From Vandiemenella viatica (taxonomy: Eukaryota; Arthropoda; Insecta; Orthoptera; Morabidae), in contig CM061919.1 of NCBI GenBank assembly GCA_031002005.1, positions 38,405,088 through 38,469,087 of the forward strand: a stretch of DNA of 64,000 nt, read 5' to 3'. A program made the position numbers and the translations under genes. Below are positions 9,250 through 20,199 of this stretch, piece by piece. Below the pieces are notes generated by a model that was not told the origin of the DNA, searched no databases, and worked only from the letters and a program-made list of their open reading frames with translations. Numbering within the stretch: position 1 is the first letter of the stretch; each line of letters opens with the position of its first letter.

Positions 9250-10560
9250 TTACCAAACAATCCCTCTACAATGTCCACACATTAGCGAACACTCCAGCCG
9301 GGAATTCACACATTCACACAGATTTCCGCCAATGGTCTTGCAATCTGGATTGTGTGGGAGTCGGGTAGTCGCTGGCTCCAGAGCTCTGTTTTGAATTTTC
9401 CAGCTCCATTCCTTCTGGGCTAAAAAATTGCTTAGCCATTTGTGAACTTGCAAGCATTCACAGATAACGCAGATGTTGGCGGAAGAGCCATAGTAACTGG
9501 TTCGATTGCGATGTTGCGACTATATTTTACTAACAGAAATTCGTCCAGATTTTGACATTGAGATTTTAAATTTTTTTTAGACAAACGGCAACGGCAAAAG
9601 TCTCTCCTGCGCTTATGTCGTTTTTTTTGTGGTTTTGGATATACGAATGACTTCTCTTTGTTTTTTTCTTTTGTTTCCTATCTCTTTATTTCTCGTCGAC
9701 GTCGAGGTCATTAGAGGCGGGATAGGACTAGAGGCAAGGAGCGGGAAGTAATGCTGCCATGGCCTTTTTTTTTAAAAAAAGTCATCCTTGCATTTGCCTA
9801 GAGTGATTTTGAAAACCATGGAAAACCCAAATCTGGTCGGTCGGACGGGGAATGAACCCACGTGCTCCCGAACGTTACCGCTCAGCCAGTACACTCGGTT
9901 TCATTTTGTTACGCAATACTGAAGAACCCTTCAATAACTTCCAGCCTTGTTTTTTTCCTTTGCCGAAAAGGGCACTCGTAGTATCGCACACTGTGAATGC
10001 ATGACAAAAGAGTGCCGAGTTTTTCATTTCTGCGATGGATTTGCAGACTTCAGCCACATTGGAAGCCTTATGGCTGGTTTTGCTTGTGGCAAGGTGAATT
10101 TCATTTATCCGAATGTGTACTAGCTCTTGCTAACAGCATTACCGGAACATCGTATCCTTGGAGATGACTGCTGCCTCTTGACCTTAGTCGTGTTCAAGTG
10201 CAAACGATGCAAAGCTGGCATTCGCGACTTCTTTGCAGTGAATAGCACGATGACCCGCGGTATGGAATTTGTTCACAAGTAATTCGACAAGCTGATTTTT
10301 GTTATCATTGTTGTTTCAAAAACTTAGCTTGGTTTGAAATGACCATCGTGTTGTGGTGAGCTAAAACGATGGGAGAAGTTTTCCCTCCAACTCGCAACCG
10401 GCGTTTTCATGTATTCGTATCCATCGGAAACGATGGCTGACCAATGAAGACACAAAAGATTCACATGCTTCACAAAGCTGACCGAAAGTTGTTGGTGGGT
10501 CCCACCACAGCGGACAGGAGAAAGCTTCTGTTGATGATAATTACAACTAGTTCTTCACTG
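9250..10560 (-). pseudogene. PIN-like/CDTTSA/Cys-rich protein pseudogene, split by a SINE
   Basis: Reading the minus strand from 10560: DPPTTFGQLCEAC (a fragment near the N-terminus), then NKNQLVELLVNKFHTAGHRA and ANASFASFALEH. These fit a PIN-like (FEN/XPG-like) nuclease region where a lysine-rich helix leads to 'AGH...' and an acidic segment. Then comes FCHAFTVCDTTSALFGKGKK (about 10020-9950), the diagnostic CDTTSA block. A SINE follows (9658-9900). After it come LPPTSALSVNA (about 9510), KEWSWKIQNRALEP and a Cys-rich tail with C-x-C...LECSLMCGHCRG (to 9250). I know this order from multi-copy uncharacterised proteins of cnidarians and arthropods; their function is not established. Frameshifts and the SINE make this copy dead. 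The acidic residues of the nuclease site are largely lost here. Confidence 0.6.
9658..9900 (-). repeat. tRNA-derived SINE, family S1, inserted in the PIN-like pseudogene
   Basis: In minus orientation: head 'accgagtgtactggctgag' (9900 downward), a decayed box B region, body with 'ccatggttttcaaaatcac', 'aaggccatggcag' and 'cgcctctaatgacctcgac', and an A/C-rich tail at about 9660-9680. It lies between the CDTTSA segment and the LPPTSA segment of the pseudogene at 9250-10560. Confidence 0.7.
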
Positions 10561-10678
10561 AACCTATCACATGAAGCAGTTAATATCTTTTTAAAACGGT
10601 AAAAGGAGAATTTATAAAAAGATTTTTAACGAATACATACAAAATGTTAAAATAAAAATTAACTATTTAATTGCAGAA

Positions 10679-11263
10679 ATGGTAGCTTTATCTGGATTAC
10701 CTTTTCAACACGTAGAAGATTTTGGGTTCCAACGATTGATGGATCTTGTTGCTGCAAATTATGTTCTAAAAGGTAAGGAAATATTTTACGTAATTTATTT
10801 GCAGCGAACTTTACGATCGAAAATAAAGAACGTGTTGAAGGATTTTGAGAAAGTTTCCTTCACATCATATATCTGGTAGGCTTTTTGGTCAGGTGTTTCA
10901 TTGTTATCCTTAACATTACAAAATATTTTATAAGAAAAAATATCTCTTTAAAAGCGGAGATTTCGGCAATATTTGAAAGTATGTTTGAAGAGTAGGGAAT
11001 CCCAAACAGAATGTGCACTTAATGGTAAGAAATGGGGGATCCAACATGAAGCGTGCCTGCACTTTATCTGACGTAGATAATATTAAGTAAGTGTACAGGA
11101 CATCAGCTGCACCTGGTTATTAAAAAAGCTGTTAGTAATAATACGTAAAAAATTTGGAGGTCTAAGACGCATGAGTCGCACATATTTATCATCACCTGCA
11201 AAAAGCGTTTCAAGTGAGCAGTTTTTCAGTGCAGTTGGAATTATTTACGATCCTCATCGTAAA
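10679..11263 (+). pseudogene. hAT-superfamily transposase, internally deleted
   Basis: 10679-10879 encodes MVALSGLPFQHVEDFGFQRL and a following stretch ending SYIW. The pattern LPF..VE..GF..L opens the transposase core of many hAT/ZBED-like proteins. At 11174-11263 a second piece encodes RTYLSSPAKSVSSEQFFSAVG then IIYDPHRK and a stop. The S-x-E-x-x-F-S block is the hAT C-terminal dimerisation region. The roughly 300 bp between cannot hold the several hundred residues normally separating these parts, so the catalytic core is deleted. The BED zinc finger expected upstream was not found. Confidence 0.7.
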
Positions 11264-11550
11264 TGACTTTCAAACCTCAACTTACTCTTTTTGAAGTACA
11301 ATTTACCAAACTTAATTTTAAATATAACATTTATTTTTTTAAGTTTATGTAAAAGTGTTTGTTTTATCTGATGTAAACACTTTAACAGTACCTTAATAAC
11401 AATTTCAGCTAACAAATCACAAAGATTAGAAATCACATCTCACTATTAAGATAGTTAAAATAATACCTTAAAACTTACTACAGTGGTAAGTTACCAGTTA
11501 CCTTTGGTAACCTAGTAAAATAAATGTTTAAATAATTAATTTTTGCAATA
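11250..11550. other. AT-rich, no gene; possible hAT 3' flank
   Basis: Contains 'ggtaagttaccagttacct' and 'ggtaacc' (11484-11513), a self-complementary patch that could be a terminal repeat of the hAT remnant. No partner was found upstream. Confidence 0.3.
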
Positions 11551-11556
11551 TACAGT

Positions 11557-11830
11557 CAAACCTCGTTAGTACGAACCTCGGTAAAACGAATTCCTCGATA
11601 AGACGAATTTTTTAAAATCCCCTTGAAACTTCCATAAAGGTCAATGCTAAAAACACCTCTATACAAAGCAGTAATTAGGTTAAAAACCTCGATAAGACGA
11701 ATTTGTTTGTGACATGGGCTAGGACTGATTAACCTCTATACAACGAATATTCTTAGCACAAGACCTCTACAAGACGAATGTTACCTCTTTAAGACGAATT
11801 TCTTATGATCTTAACCTCCATAGTGCGTAG
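11557..11830. repeat. Left subterminal motif array of the Tigger element
   Basis: At least seven variants of 'acctc.(a/t)taagacgaat' in direct orientation (for example near 11590, 11690, 11735, 11765 and 11783). Such subterminal motifs are usually transposase binding sites; that role is inference here. Confidence 0.75.
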
Positions 11831-12014
11831 TTTTCAAAACAAACAGAAGCGTGTCTTAACATGAAACTCCCCACCCTACCCTCTTCCTTCATCAGTCATT
11901 GTTTGGCACGTGCCTTTGCAGTGTTGAGTAACCCTTCCGGCTGTGTTTTTAAGTGTACCTTCCGGCTGTGTTTTAAGACTGACCGTTGTGCGTATCTTTA
12001 TTGTATGAACAGTA

Positions 12015-13593
12015 ATGGCAGGGAAAAAGTCAAAAACGGCGCTAACAGTAGAGTTCAAGCGTAAAGTTTTGAAGCATGTGGAAGAAAACCCGTTGAAGAA
12101 GAAAATCACCATTGCTAAGGAGTTTAACATCCCTTCAACAACGTTAGCAACGATTATAAAGAATAGAGACAAGTACGATGAAGCAAGTGGACTTTGTAAG
12201 TTTTGCAAACGCGCTAAGTTTTGCAAACGCGCAAAGACCGGTGAATTTCAGGAAGTAGACAAAGCCACTTTAAAGTGGTTAAAGCAGTGCCGCGATAAAA
12301 ATTTGTCAATCGGAGGCCCTATTCTCCAAGAAAAGGCACAGCAGTTTGCTGTACAATTGGGACACCCTGATTTTCGTGCCAGTAATGGCTGGCTGGAAAA
12401 ATTTAAAAAAAGGAATGATATTGTTTTTAAAAATGTGTGTGGTGAATGTGCGTCTGTGGACAGTACAGTATGCGATGATTGGAAAGAAAAACTTGCTGAC
12501 ATTACTCAGGGTTACCACCCAGATGATATATATAATGCAGACGAGACCGGACTTTTTTTCAAGTGCCTACCAGATAAAACAATGACGTTTAAAGGAGACC
12601 CTTGCAATGGAGGCAAACACAGCAAAGACCGATTAACTGTGTTGCTTGGAGTCAACGCTTCGGGAAAAAAATAAGCTCAAGCCTTTGGTTATTGGCAAGT
12701 CACAAAAACCTACATGTTTTAAAAATGTGAACAGTTTACCAACACTGTATAAGGCCAACTCAAAAGCGTGGATGAATGGTGATGAGTTCAGTGCATGGCT
12801 GAAAACTGTAAACACAGAAATGAAGAAGAAAAAGAAAAAGATCCTGCTGTTTATTGACAATTGTAGTGCACACGGAACTGTTCCAAACTTGTCAAACATC
12901 TCAGTCCAATTTCTTCCCCCAAACACCACATCAAAGCTCCAACCACTTGACCAGGGAATTATTAAAAATTTCAAAGTGAACTACAGAAAGGAGGTTGTTC
13001 GGCAGTTTTTGACAGATATGGATCAAGACGTACCGACTAAAATCAACGTTTTAAATGCAATGTGGATGATTAACAAGGCCTGGTCAAACGTAACCGACAA
13101 AACTGTTTTTAACTGTTTTGCAAAATGTGGATTTCGTGTGACGGACCTCGAAGATGAGGACGATGACCAACCTCGAATTCCAGCACCCCAAAATGCAGAA
13201 GTAGGCCCAGATCAAAACTGGAACAAAGTTACCGAAAGACTAGGCGTCCAAGAAATGGAGTTTGAAGAATTTGTTGATTTCGATGATAATGTAGCAGTAT
13301 GTGGAGAGCTGACGGAAGAGGATATCCTGGATTCTGTTCAACCCTCAAATCATAAAGAAGATGACGCAGCTGAAGATGATGAGGAGGATGCAGCCGCGGA
13401 GAGTGATCGACCGGAACTGTCAACGAAAGACGCAAGAGAAGCTATTGATGTGCTCAAGTGTTTTTTCTTAAAGAAAAATGCTTTAAGTGATAGTGTAGTG
13501 AAAGCCATCATCGATTTGGATTCCACATTGGATATGGTAACCCTTCATGCAAGTAAGCAATCTAAAATTGATGACTTTTTTAAGATTAGTTAG
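12015..13593 (+). pseudogene. Tigger/pogo transposase, one frameshift
   Basis: The first frame (12015-12674) has an N-terminal CENP-B/Psq-like helix-turn-helix (about residues 8-55), a second HTH of the Tc5/CENP-B type with IGGPILQEKAQ and GWLEKFKKR (about 75-150), and the first catalytic Asp in NADETG (residue 176). The second frame (12646-13593) starts at LKPLVIGKS and holds the second Asp in FIDNCSAH (codon 12856) and the third in LQPLDQG (codon 12949), giving DD30D. An acidic C-terminal region and TLHASKQSKIDDFF end it. The frame changes in the A-run near 12665. An 18 bp tandem duplication at 12197-12232 doubles KFCKRA. No other stop interrupts it. The family cuts and pastes DNA at TA sites in the nucleus. 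Confidence 0.92.
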
Positions 13594-13863
13594 TCCTTAT
13601 TTATTATATGTACATACTACATATGTATAAGTTTGGTTTCCATTTATATTTACCGTATTTTGGCTTCAGATTTGTTTTCATTTTACTATACAGTACATGG
13701 TTTTCAAACAGTTTATTGTTTGTTTTGATACTTGAGTGATTTAAATATAAACGAGTATGTATTTTTAAAATTGCTACATACATGTTTTTTTTTTTTTTTT
13801 TTTTTTTTTTTTCTTTTTAACCTTTTTCCTACATTGAAAAAATAACTTTAGTGTAACGGTAAC

Positions 13864-14056
13864 AATGATTCGTATTATAGAGGTTGGCCATAAAAATCTT
13901 CGTTTTATAGAGGTTATCTCAGAGCGAGGAGAAACCTCTATAAGACGAATAACGGCAGTATTAAACCTCGATAAAACGAACCTCTTTATTAAGAATACCT
14001 CGGTAGTACGAATTTTTCCCTTACCCCTTGAAATTCGTCTTATAGAGGTTCGACTG
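13864..14056. repeat. Right subterminal motif array of the Tigger element
   Basis: Both orientations of the motif occur: 'attcgtattatagaggtt' (13868), 'cttcgttttatagaggtt', 'aacctctataagacgaat' (13933), 'aacctcgataaaacgaac' and the terminal 'gaaattcgtcttatagaggtt'. Confidence 0.75.
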
Positions 14057-14339
14057 TAAATGTGCCAGATACGAGATTTTAACAAATACAAAGTAATTGG
14101 AATTGAAGTTAATAGTATTTCATTGCTAGCTATCTTTAAAATTTTATATACGTGCTTGAAGAAATTCTTTACAAAAGATCCGCTAAAAAAAGTAACCGAT
14201 ATGGATACAGATCTTTTTTCCCCCTCGGATATCCGCGTATACGGACGGATATCCGGCACATCACTACTTGTAATGATTAAGATGATGAGGAAGATTATGA
14301 AGTTGAACATTAAATAATTACATTCGAGTTCAATAATAA

Positions 14340-15300
14340 AATCAAAAAATATTTGTTTCATAAATTTGAAAATTTCTGCAAATTGTTTAGGCTTTTTTTT
14401 TCTGCCAGTTTCATGTACATTTCAAAACCACGGCGCATGTTCCAAGAGGGTGGAATGCTTCGATGCGTATCTCGCGAACCTTTAACCACAAAAACATGAT
14501 AGATATACCATTCTAAGTCCGCAACTGCTTTCTACAAGTTTGGTAATGGTTCTTGATAAATTTTTCATCAAATCCGGATTAATTTTTTCTTTCTGCTACG
14601 ACTATTACTCAAAACTATACTTTCATTCAAAGGTTAGCCTCTCGAAGTTACTTATAGCGCAATGAAATGATACTAAGACTTATACATTAAGAGCTACAAA
14701 ATTTTTATGCTGTATACCATTTAAGCCCTATTTACGCCCTTTTGACCCGAAAAAAAAAAAAATACTGACGCGTGCTCCTCAGAGATGGAAACTTTTCAGG
14801 ATTTGTTTCTTAGGTACTAAATAACATCTGTGACAATTTTCTGCTCTACATTATATATTTTTTTTTCTTCTGAGGTTCATACCTATAATGTCTAGGATCA
14901 ACGTGAGGTGCTTTCAGCCCAGAGCTGATTCATTTGTACCACTTGTTTAGACGTGTGTTTAGACAACAGTTTATCACAGAAAGACAAACTGTATACCATT
15001 TTGAAATTGTAAACTACAACTTTTGTTATATGTGCTGACCCGGTAGCTTCGACAGTTTTTTCAGCTACGCAGAGTTGTTTGTGAGTCATTATGCCCGATA
15101 CTACACTTTTATGTAGTGGTTAGCCTCTCCCAATTGACTGCTGTGTAATAAAACGTTACTAAGTTTGACATTTTAAATTTTACAAGGAGTTTACAAAGAT
15201 TTGCCACTCAAGCCCGTTTTAAGCCTCTTTGATCTGATAAAACTATGATGCTGACATCCCAGAGATGGGGATTTTTCAGGATTTGTTTCTTAGATACTAA
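14340..15300. repeat. Two-copy tandem duplication, 480 bp period
   Basis: The block 'agagatgg...ttttcaggatttgtttctta' occurs at 14781 and 15261, and 'ggttagcctctc' at about 14632 and 15118. Matching landmarks ('gtataccatt', 'aagccc...ttaagcc', 'acccg') in the same order show a diverged direct duplication. There is no coding potential. A 10-base G-run is at 15321-15330. Confidence 0.75.
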
Positions 15301-16440
15301 GGTATTTCAGCGCTAGATTTGGGGGGGGGGGTCTCTAATGATAGTTTGTTAGATGCGGTGATTACATGAAGGACATTGCATTGAATTATTTGTATGAGTT
15401 CTCAAGGACGACCACGATGAGGGAAAGGAATATTTTTATCCCCAAAAGAACTATATTCTACGATGTAATGTAACATTTGACGTGATGAAGAAAGTAGATT
15501 TTCTGCCGAAACGCTCCACGACTGAATAATGCCAGCACAACTTTGTGTTGATATTCCTGCTAATATAAGATTTTCCTTTCCCTCACACTGAAACTTGAAT
15601 TAATGTGATCGCTATCATTGATCCCAAAATGGTTTATCTATTTTAAAGAAAAAATTTGGATTAGCAACCTGGAAGTGGAGAAGAGTAAGGAATGAGAAGA
15701 GTTACAGGAAATAGAAAGAGAGCGCCCGCCAGCACTCGGAAACTAACCGGACATAAATAACAGTAAAAGTTATCTTTGATATAACACCTACCCTGAAAGA
15801 AATAAACCAGTATTGTGCAAGATTATTTAATCGCCTACAAAATTGCTTTTTGTTTGTATTAACTCCGTACGGTGTTGTTGTGTTCACTGAATTATATTTT
15901 GCCATCTATCTTTCTATGTTGTTACAGTTTTGACATTTTCTTCGGGAAGTGTGAGACGCCTATAGATAATAAACGATCTTGCTTTGGCATTTCAATACTT
16001 GTTTAAATAAATCACTATGATTGAGTTGTAGTCGTTGTCTCTAGTATTCCGTTATCCGGCTCGTGTTGCTGGTGTCCTTGGTCCGCCATAGCGCCCTGTC
16101 TTGGAATGCGGGCCAGTTTGACACGGCCATTGTGTGCGCTGCACATGGCCGCCAGAGCAGCTGCTTAAATAACTTACAATATTTATTCTAAATTACTAAG
16201 CAATACGTGGACAAACTATTTCTTGAGAACAGACGTGTTGCAAATCAGTGTGTACGCACGTTAATTGTCTTATAGAAAGTCATTTAAGTGCTAAAATGTC
16301 TTATTTATTAATGTTATTTTTGCTTTTGTGAAGAATACTCGATATAGATTTTTATTCCGCCATACATCTCGGATACAATGAAAGGCAATGCGGTCGGCCA
16401 GGAATCATCCAGGCAGGCTGTACCGCCGGATGGGTTTCAA
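15300..16440. other. No gene recognised
   Basis: AT-rich sequence. A GC-richer patch lies at 16050-16160. A hammerhead-like motif is at 15478-15517 (see findings). Confidence 0.5.
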
Positions 16441-16441
16441 C

Positions 16442-17269
16442 TATGGTTGCCAACTTTTCAGATTTTCAAGGCCGGACAAATGCTAACATTTCACATCTCC
16501 ACGACCGGAGGCAGGCATGTATCTTACAAAAAGTACAATTTACAGAGCAATTAGTTTTTTATTTTTACAATTAATTGTTGTTATACCAATTGCGAACTAA
16601 AAAAAATAAGAAAAAAATATTGTTTGGAATAACAATCTCAAATATTTAACAAAATTAATAATACAATAAAATAACTATTATTCTATTATTATGTCAACAA
16701 AACCTCTGCAGAAGAAACAGTGTCTTCTTCAGCACATCCACTTAAAAAAAAAAAATTAAAACTGCAGTTTTGGATGTAGATTTTGTTTTCCTCACATGTC
16801 CTTCTGTACTCGCTTGACGTTTCATTGTTTTTATGCCGTCAAGTTTTACAGTAAAATTCATTTTACACACTTGGCAATATGCGGCGGAATAGTTTTCTTT
16901 AAGTTTTAAATTCGTCATTTGAGAGCCACTCCTCGGTGAAACAACAATAACGTTCCTGTACTTTCTTCGGCAAATCACTCATTATGTATATGTAACGTGC
17001 CGGGTAGGTTACTGAGACAATAAACCTATCGCTTCATGACAGTCAGATCTGCGACCAACTGCTGTCAACTTTTGAGCACAGAGTGAAACAGTTGAATTAT
17101 GTTCACCGGGAGGGGAATAAGGAGCGAGACGACCTTGTGTATTTCCATACTTTTTTAAATTTCTTAATAACCGGACATTTTGCGTCTGGTCCCACCTAGT
17201 GAACCGGACACGGACAAATCGCGTTACAACCAGACAGTCCGGCCGAAAACCGGACGGTTGGAAACCCTA
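16442..17269. mobile_element. hAT-like element with GGTTGCCAAC ends
   Basis: Left end 'tatggttgccaacttttcag'; the right end reversed is 'tagggtttccaaccgtccgg'. Internal GGCCGGACA/CCGGACA motifs lie near both ends ('aaggccggacaaatg' left, 'aaccggacggttgg' right). The shorter copy at 53296-53573 has the same ends. No 8 bp duplication is conserved. It holds one zinc-finger frame on the minus strand. Confidence 0.6.
16742..16978 (-). pseudogene. Zinc-finger-like transposase N-terminus in a hAT-like element
   Basis: A 78-codon minus-strand frame contains YCQVCKMNFTVKLDGI and QASTEGHVRKTKS, a C-x2-C...H(x)nH-like arrangement. It resembles the N-terminal C2H2/BED-like finger of hAT-related transposases (pattern CxxCxxxF......G...H...KH). 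The second His position reads Q/H-shifted and the frame ends in a lysine/serine-rich tail, without catalytic core. It is likely what an internal deletion left of an autonomous parent. Confidence 0.45.
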
Positions 17270-17964
17270 CGAATAATAATTAAAAACTAGTAATAATTTT
17301 AGGCGAGTTCGCTTTGTGAGTAGCAGCAATGCGATGTTGCCATTGCCATGAGTGCTACTAGTTCAGTCTAGCGCCTGCACTGTACTCAAAACGTATGTTA
17401 CACTGTTACTGTTTTTGTTTTATATTTATTTATATATTCAACCTAAAAATATTTATTTTCAGATGGTAAATTCATTAAAACACGTCTCAGTTGTTGGAAT
17501 CGCACATATAAAGAGCGCTTTTAAACGACAACAATGATTTTGACTCAGAATATATTGTAGAAAGGGTCTCTGCTAATGGATTTGATTATGTGAGCATCCG
17601 AAGCGATACAGAGGACAGTGGCGACATATCACTCGGTGCTACGTCAAACAGAATTAATTCTATACCGGAGTAACATTCGTGCCAAAGTTGAAAATGATAT
17701 TACTTATCTACCTGGTTTAAAAATTTGCAAAAACATAAAGAGTCAACCATTTAGTGCTTTGCAATATTTATTGCTGATAATATAACAAGATCGTGAATTG
17801 CAAATCGTTTGCAGTCAACTGAAACAACACAGAAAGAAGTGAAGGCACTGTTTGGTTTGCGTTTCCTATCTGGTTTAACACGTTCTGGCCATCAAAACAC
17901 GAAGCAAGAGGCCAAAGATAGATCGATTAGAACTGAAGTTTTGTAAATAATTGTCGAGCGGCGT

Positions 17965-18055
17965 ATTTTATTTCTCATGGCTTCACGTCTCGTCGAGATA
18001 AGTAGAGGCGGGACTGATGGCATTGGGGACAGGAACGGGAGGGAATAAGTTCGAT
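17965..18055 (-). repeat. SINE S1 3' fragment inside the piggyBac pseudogene
   Basis: 'cgtctcgtcgagataagtag' then 'aggcgggactgatggcattg' and 'ggggacaggaacgggaggga' correspond to the 3' half of S1 in minus orientation (compare 36950-36990). The tRNA head is absent. Confidence 0.5.
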
Positions 18056-18112
18056 ACAAAAATTTATACTATGGTGGACAATGAGATCTGCTATACCTTA
18101 AATATGGAGATA

Positions 18113-19395
18113 CTAGCTGATACCCGCGACTTCGTACGCGTGGATTAAGAATTTCTTTGCCAGAATTTAATATAGAAAGTTGTTCGTAACGAAGGACTGG
18201 TCCCAAACAACACCGAGTAGGCATAATAAGACACGAAAACCATCACTATATCATTCTACCATCGAACCTGTCTCTTGAAGAGAATCAATTTCCAACATAT
18301 TCAAAAACAGAAAAACAAACGAAGGTGCGGGAATGTGGGGGGGGGGGGGGGTTGTCAACTAAGGGCAGCTTTATTTCAGCTTGGTCTTTTTTTTCTTTCT
18401 TCAGCATGAGCATCCGATTCTTGGGTTCTAATAACTTTAGCTGCTCGTGCTCTGCTAGAGCTACACCTTAGGCCAGTTTACGTCCGCAAGCTATGTCAAA
18501 AAAGAAGGCAAAATAAACTGGTGCCATAAACATTTAAGCAGACACAAAGTAATAGAACAGAGAAAATCGACATTTATACTAAATAATACGTTTTTTTCTC
18601 TAAACGAAACTTATTAACAAATTATACACTAACATAATACGCGAGAAGCACAGTTTATGCAACGGACGTAACATTACAGACTAACACACACATCTGTCAC
18701 CATTCGAAAAGTTCTCAAAGCTTTCGTGGCTACAACTGTTAATCATACCGAAAAAATGTCCTGTGCCCTTCCTACAGATACAAAGTATTTCCTTGACAAA
18801 TTCCATCTATATCGTTTATAGCCTTTAGACATCAAACCGTAACAAAAAGACAGAGACTTACTTCCGCATTTATAGTGCAAATCACACACACACTGACTGC
18901 AAGAGTACAACCCCTGAGGGATGAATATAACGCAGAAAAGTGTACACCTACAGCATTGCAAGACTACCTACTATTTGCCTCTCATTGCACTCCTAAATTT
19001 GTGATATCTACAGTTTAACATTCAATCCGAACAACCAACGGTCCAGGCGTGACTCATACGATCAAAAACAATTTTTAAAAATCTTTGCCTTTACAGAGAT
19101 TTGAACCAGAGACCACACTCCAACACATCAGTAAGCGGGCGCTATAACCACTAAGCTACCAGATAGCTGTATGGAAAGGTAGTACAGAGACCTACACATC
19201 CTACGCGTCTGTCTATCGCCGTTCAGTAATTTTTCAAAATTATAAGACAACATGTACTATTTATATAACCAAATGTAGACATTATTTTTCTTCTTGTTTC
19301 AAAGGATAAGTGTGCAAAGTTTCATCGAGGTCGGATGAAAACTGTGGATTTGTATGAATAACTAACAAACATACATTCATCTTTATATATATAGA
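18113..19395 (-). mobile_element. Non-autonomous Helitron, both ends present
   Basis: Minus-strand element of 1283 bp. It starts TCTATATATATAAAGATG (19395 downward) preceded by A, and ends ...GTATCAGCTAG (18113) followed by T, the expected A|TC...CTAG|T. Before the end is the hairpin CGCGTACGAAGTCGCG with a GAA loop and one bulged base. The 5' subterminal part has 'tttgcacacttatcc' and 'gatgaaactttg', related to the tandem units at 30-890. No Rep/helicase gene, so it depends on an autonomous partner. Inserted in the piggyBac pseudogene; contains a tRNA-like repeat. Confidence 0.88.
19086..19165 (-). repeat. tRNA-like SINE head (family S5) inside the Helitron
   Basis: On the minus strand: 'ggtagcttagtggttatag' (box A-like) and 'ggttcaaatctc' (box B), about 50 bp apart. 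The T-loop and acceptor pairing expected of a functional tRNA are not maintained, so a SINE or tRNA relic is more likely. Confidence 0.45.
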
Positions 19396-20199
19396 TATTG
19401 CGGCAAAAAACCCAAAAATAGTTCTTGTCGGCAACAATTTCACGCAGTTTACTGACAGGTACAATGTGTTTCACAATCTTCAAGAAATGTAGCAACGGAT
19501 ATTTTTTTCGCAAATTATGAAAGCATTGAAAATTTGTTGAAAACCCATAAACCAACTGTAGTTCGAACTTAACGTGCTAATAAAATCTGCATTACACCTG
19601 TTTTCAAGAAAGACAACACTGTTTGGATACTGAAAAGATATTTCAAATTTATCCTTCGTACTGAAGCCACGGAAAATGATGAACATGATGTCGTCATTGC
19701 ATCATGACTATGAAATTGATCCTGAAGCCAAAAGTCAGAATAAACCTCCTATTATAATATTTTATAATTAGACCAAAAGTGATGTTGATGTAATTAAGTT
19801 ATCAAAAACTTTCAATGTTTCCCGAAATTCTAAACGTTGGCTTCTTACAATATATTTTTCTTTACTCAACCATCCTGGAATAAATGATATGACTGTTTAC
19901 ATGTTCAATAATGCAACTGAAAGGAAGAAAACTAATTTTAGAGAAAAATTTATTCGCCAATTAAACTTATCTTTAGCAAAAGACCGCCTGAACACAAGAA
20001 GACAGAACCAAAGGCTTCCTGGAGAAATTCACAATAGAGCTGAAAAATACTTCCAACAATCACACACATTCAACCATCCTTTTAAAACCTAAAACAACTC
20101 CCGGAAAAAAGGGCCTAATACAATGCAGAGATGTACAATATGCATTATAAAAAAAAAAAAAAAATTGTAAACTAGGTGTGTCTGTAAAAAATGTAACCC

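Larger units (their letters stand above)
11553..14056 (+). mobile_element. Tigger/pogo-type DNA transposon, complete apart from one frameshift
   Basis: 2504 bp, flanked by TA (11551-11552 and 14057-14058), the Tc1/mariner-superfamily target duplication. The left end starts CAGTCAAACCTCGTTAGTAC. The right end, reversed, starts CAGTCGAACCTCTATAAGAC. Both ends carry many copies of an 'acctc(g/t)ataagacgaat' motif. Between them is one transposase gene, 12015-13593. A T-run lies at 13784-13812. Confidence 0.9.

Noticed and set aside
12248..12502. Minus-strand frames opposite the Tigger transposase
   Set aside because: Antisense shadows of the transposase coding region.
13774..14361. 195-codon minus-strand frame over the right end of the Tigger element
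   Set aside because: It crosses the terminal repeats and a T-run on the opposite strand to the transposase; no domain.
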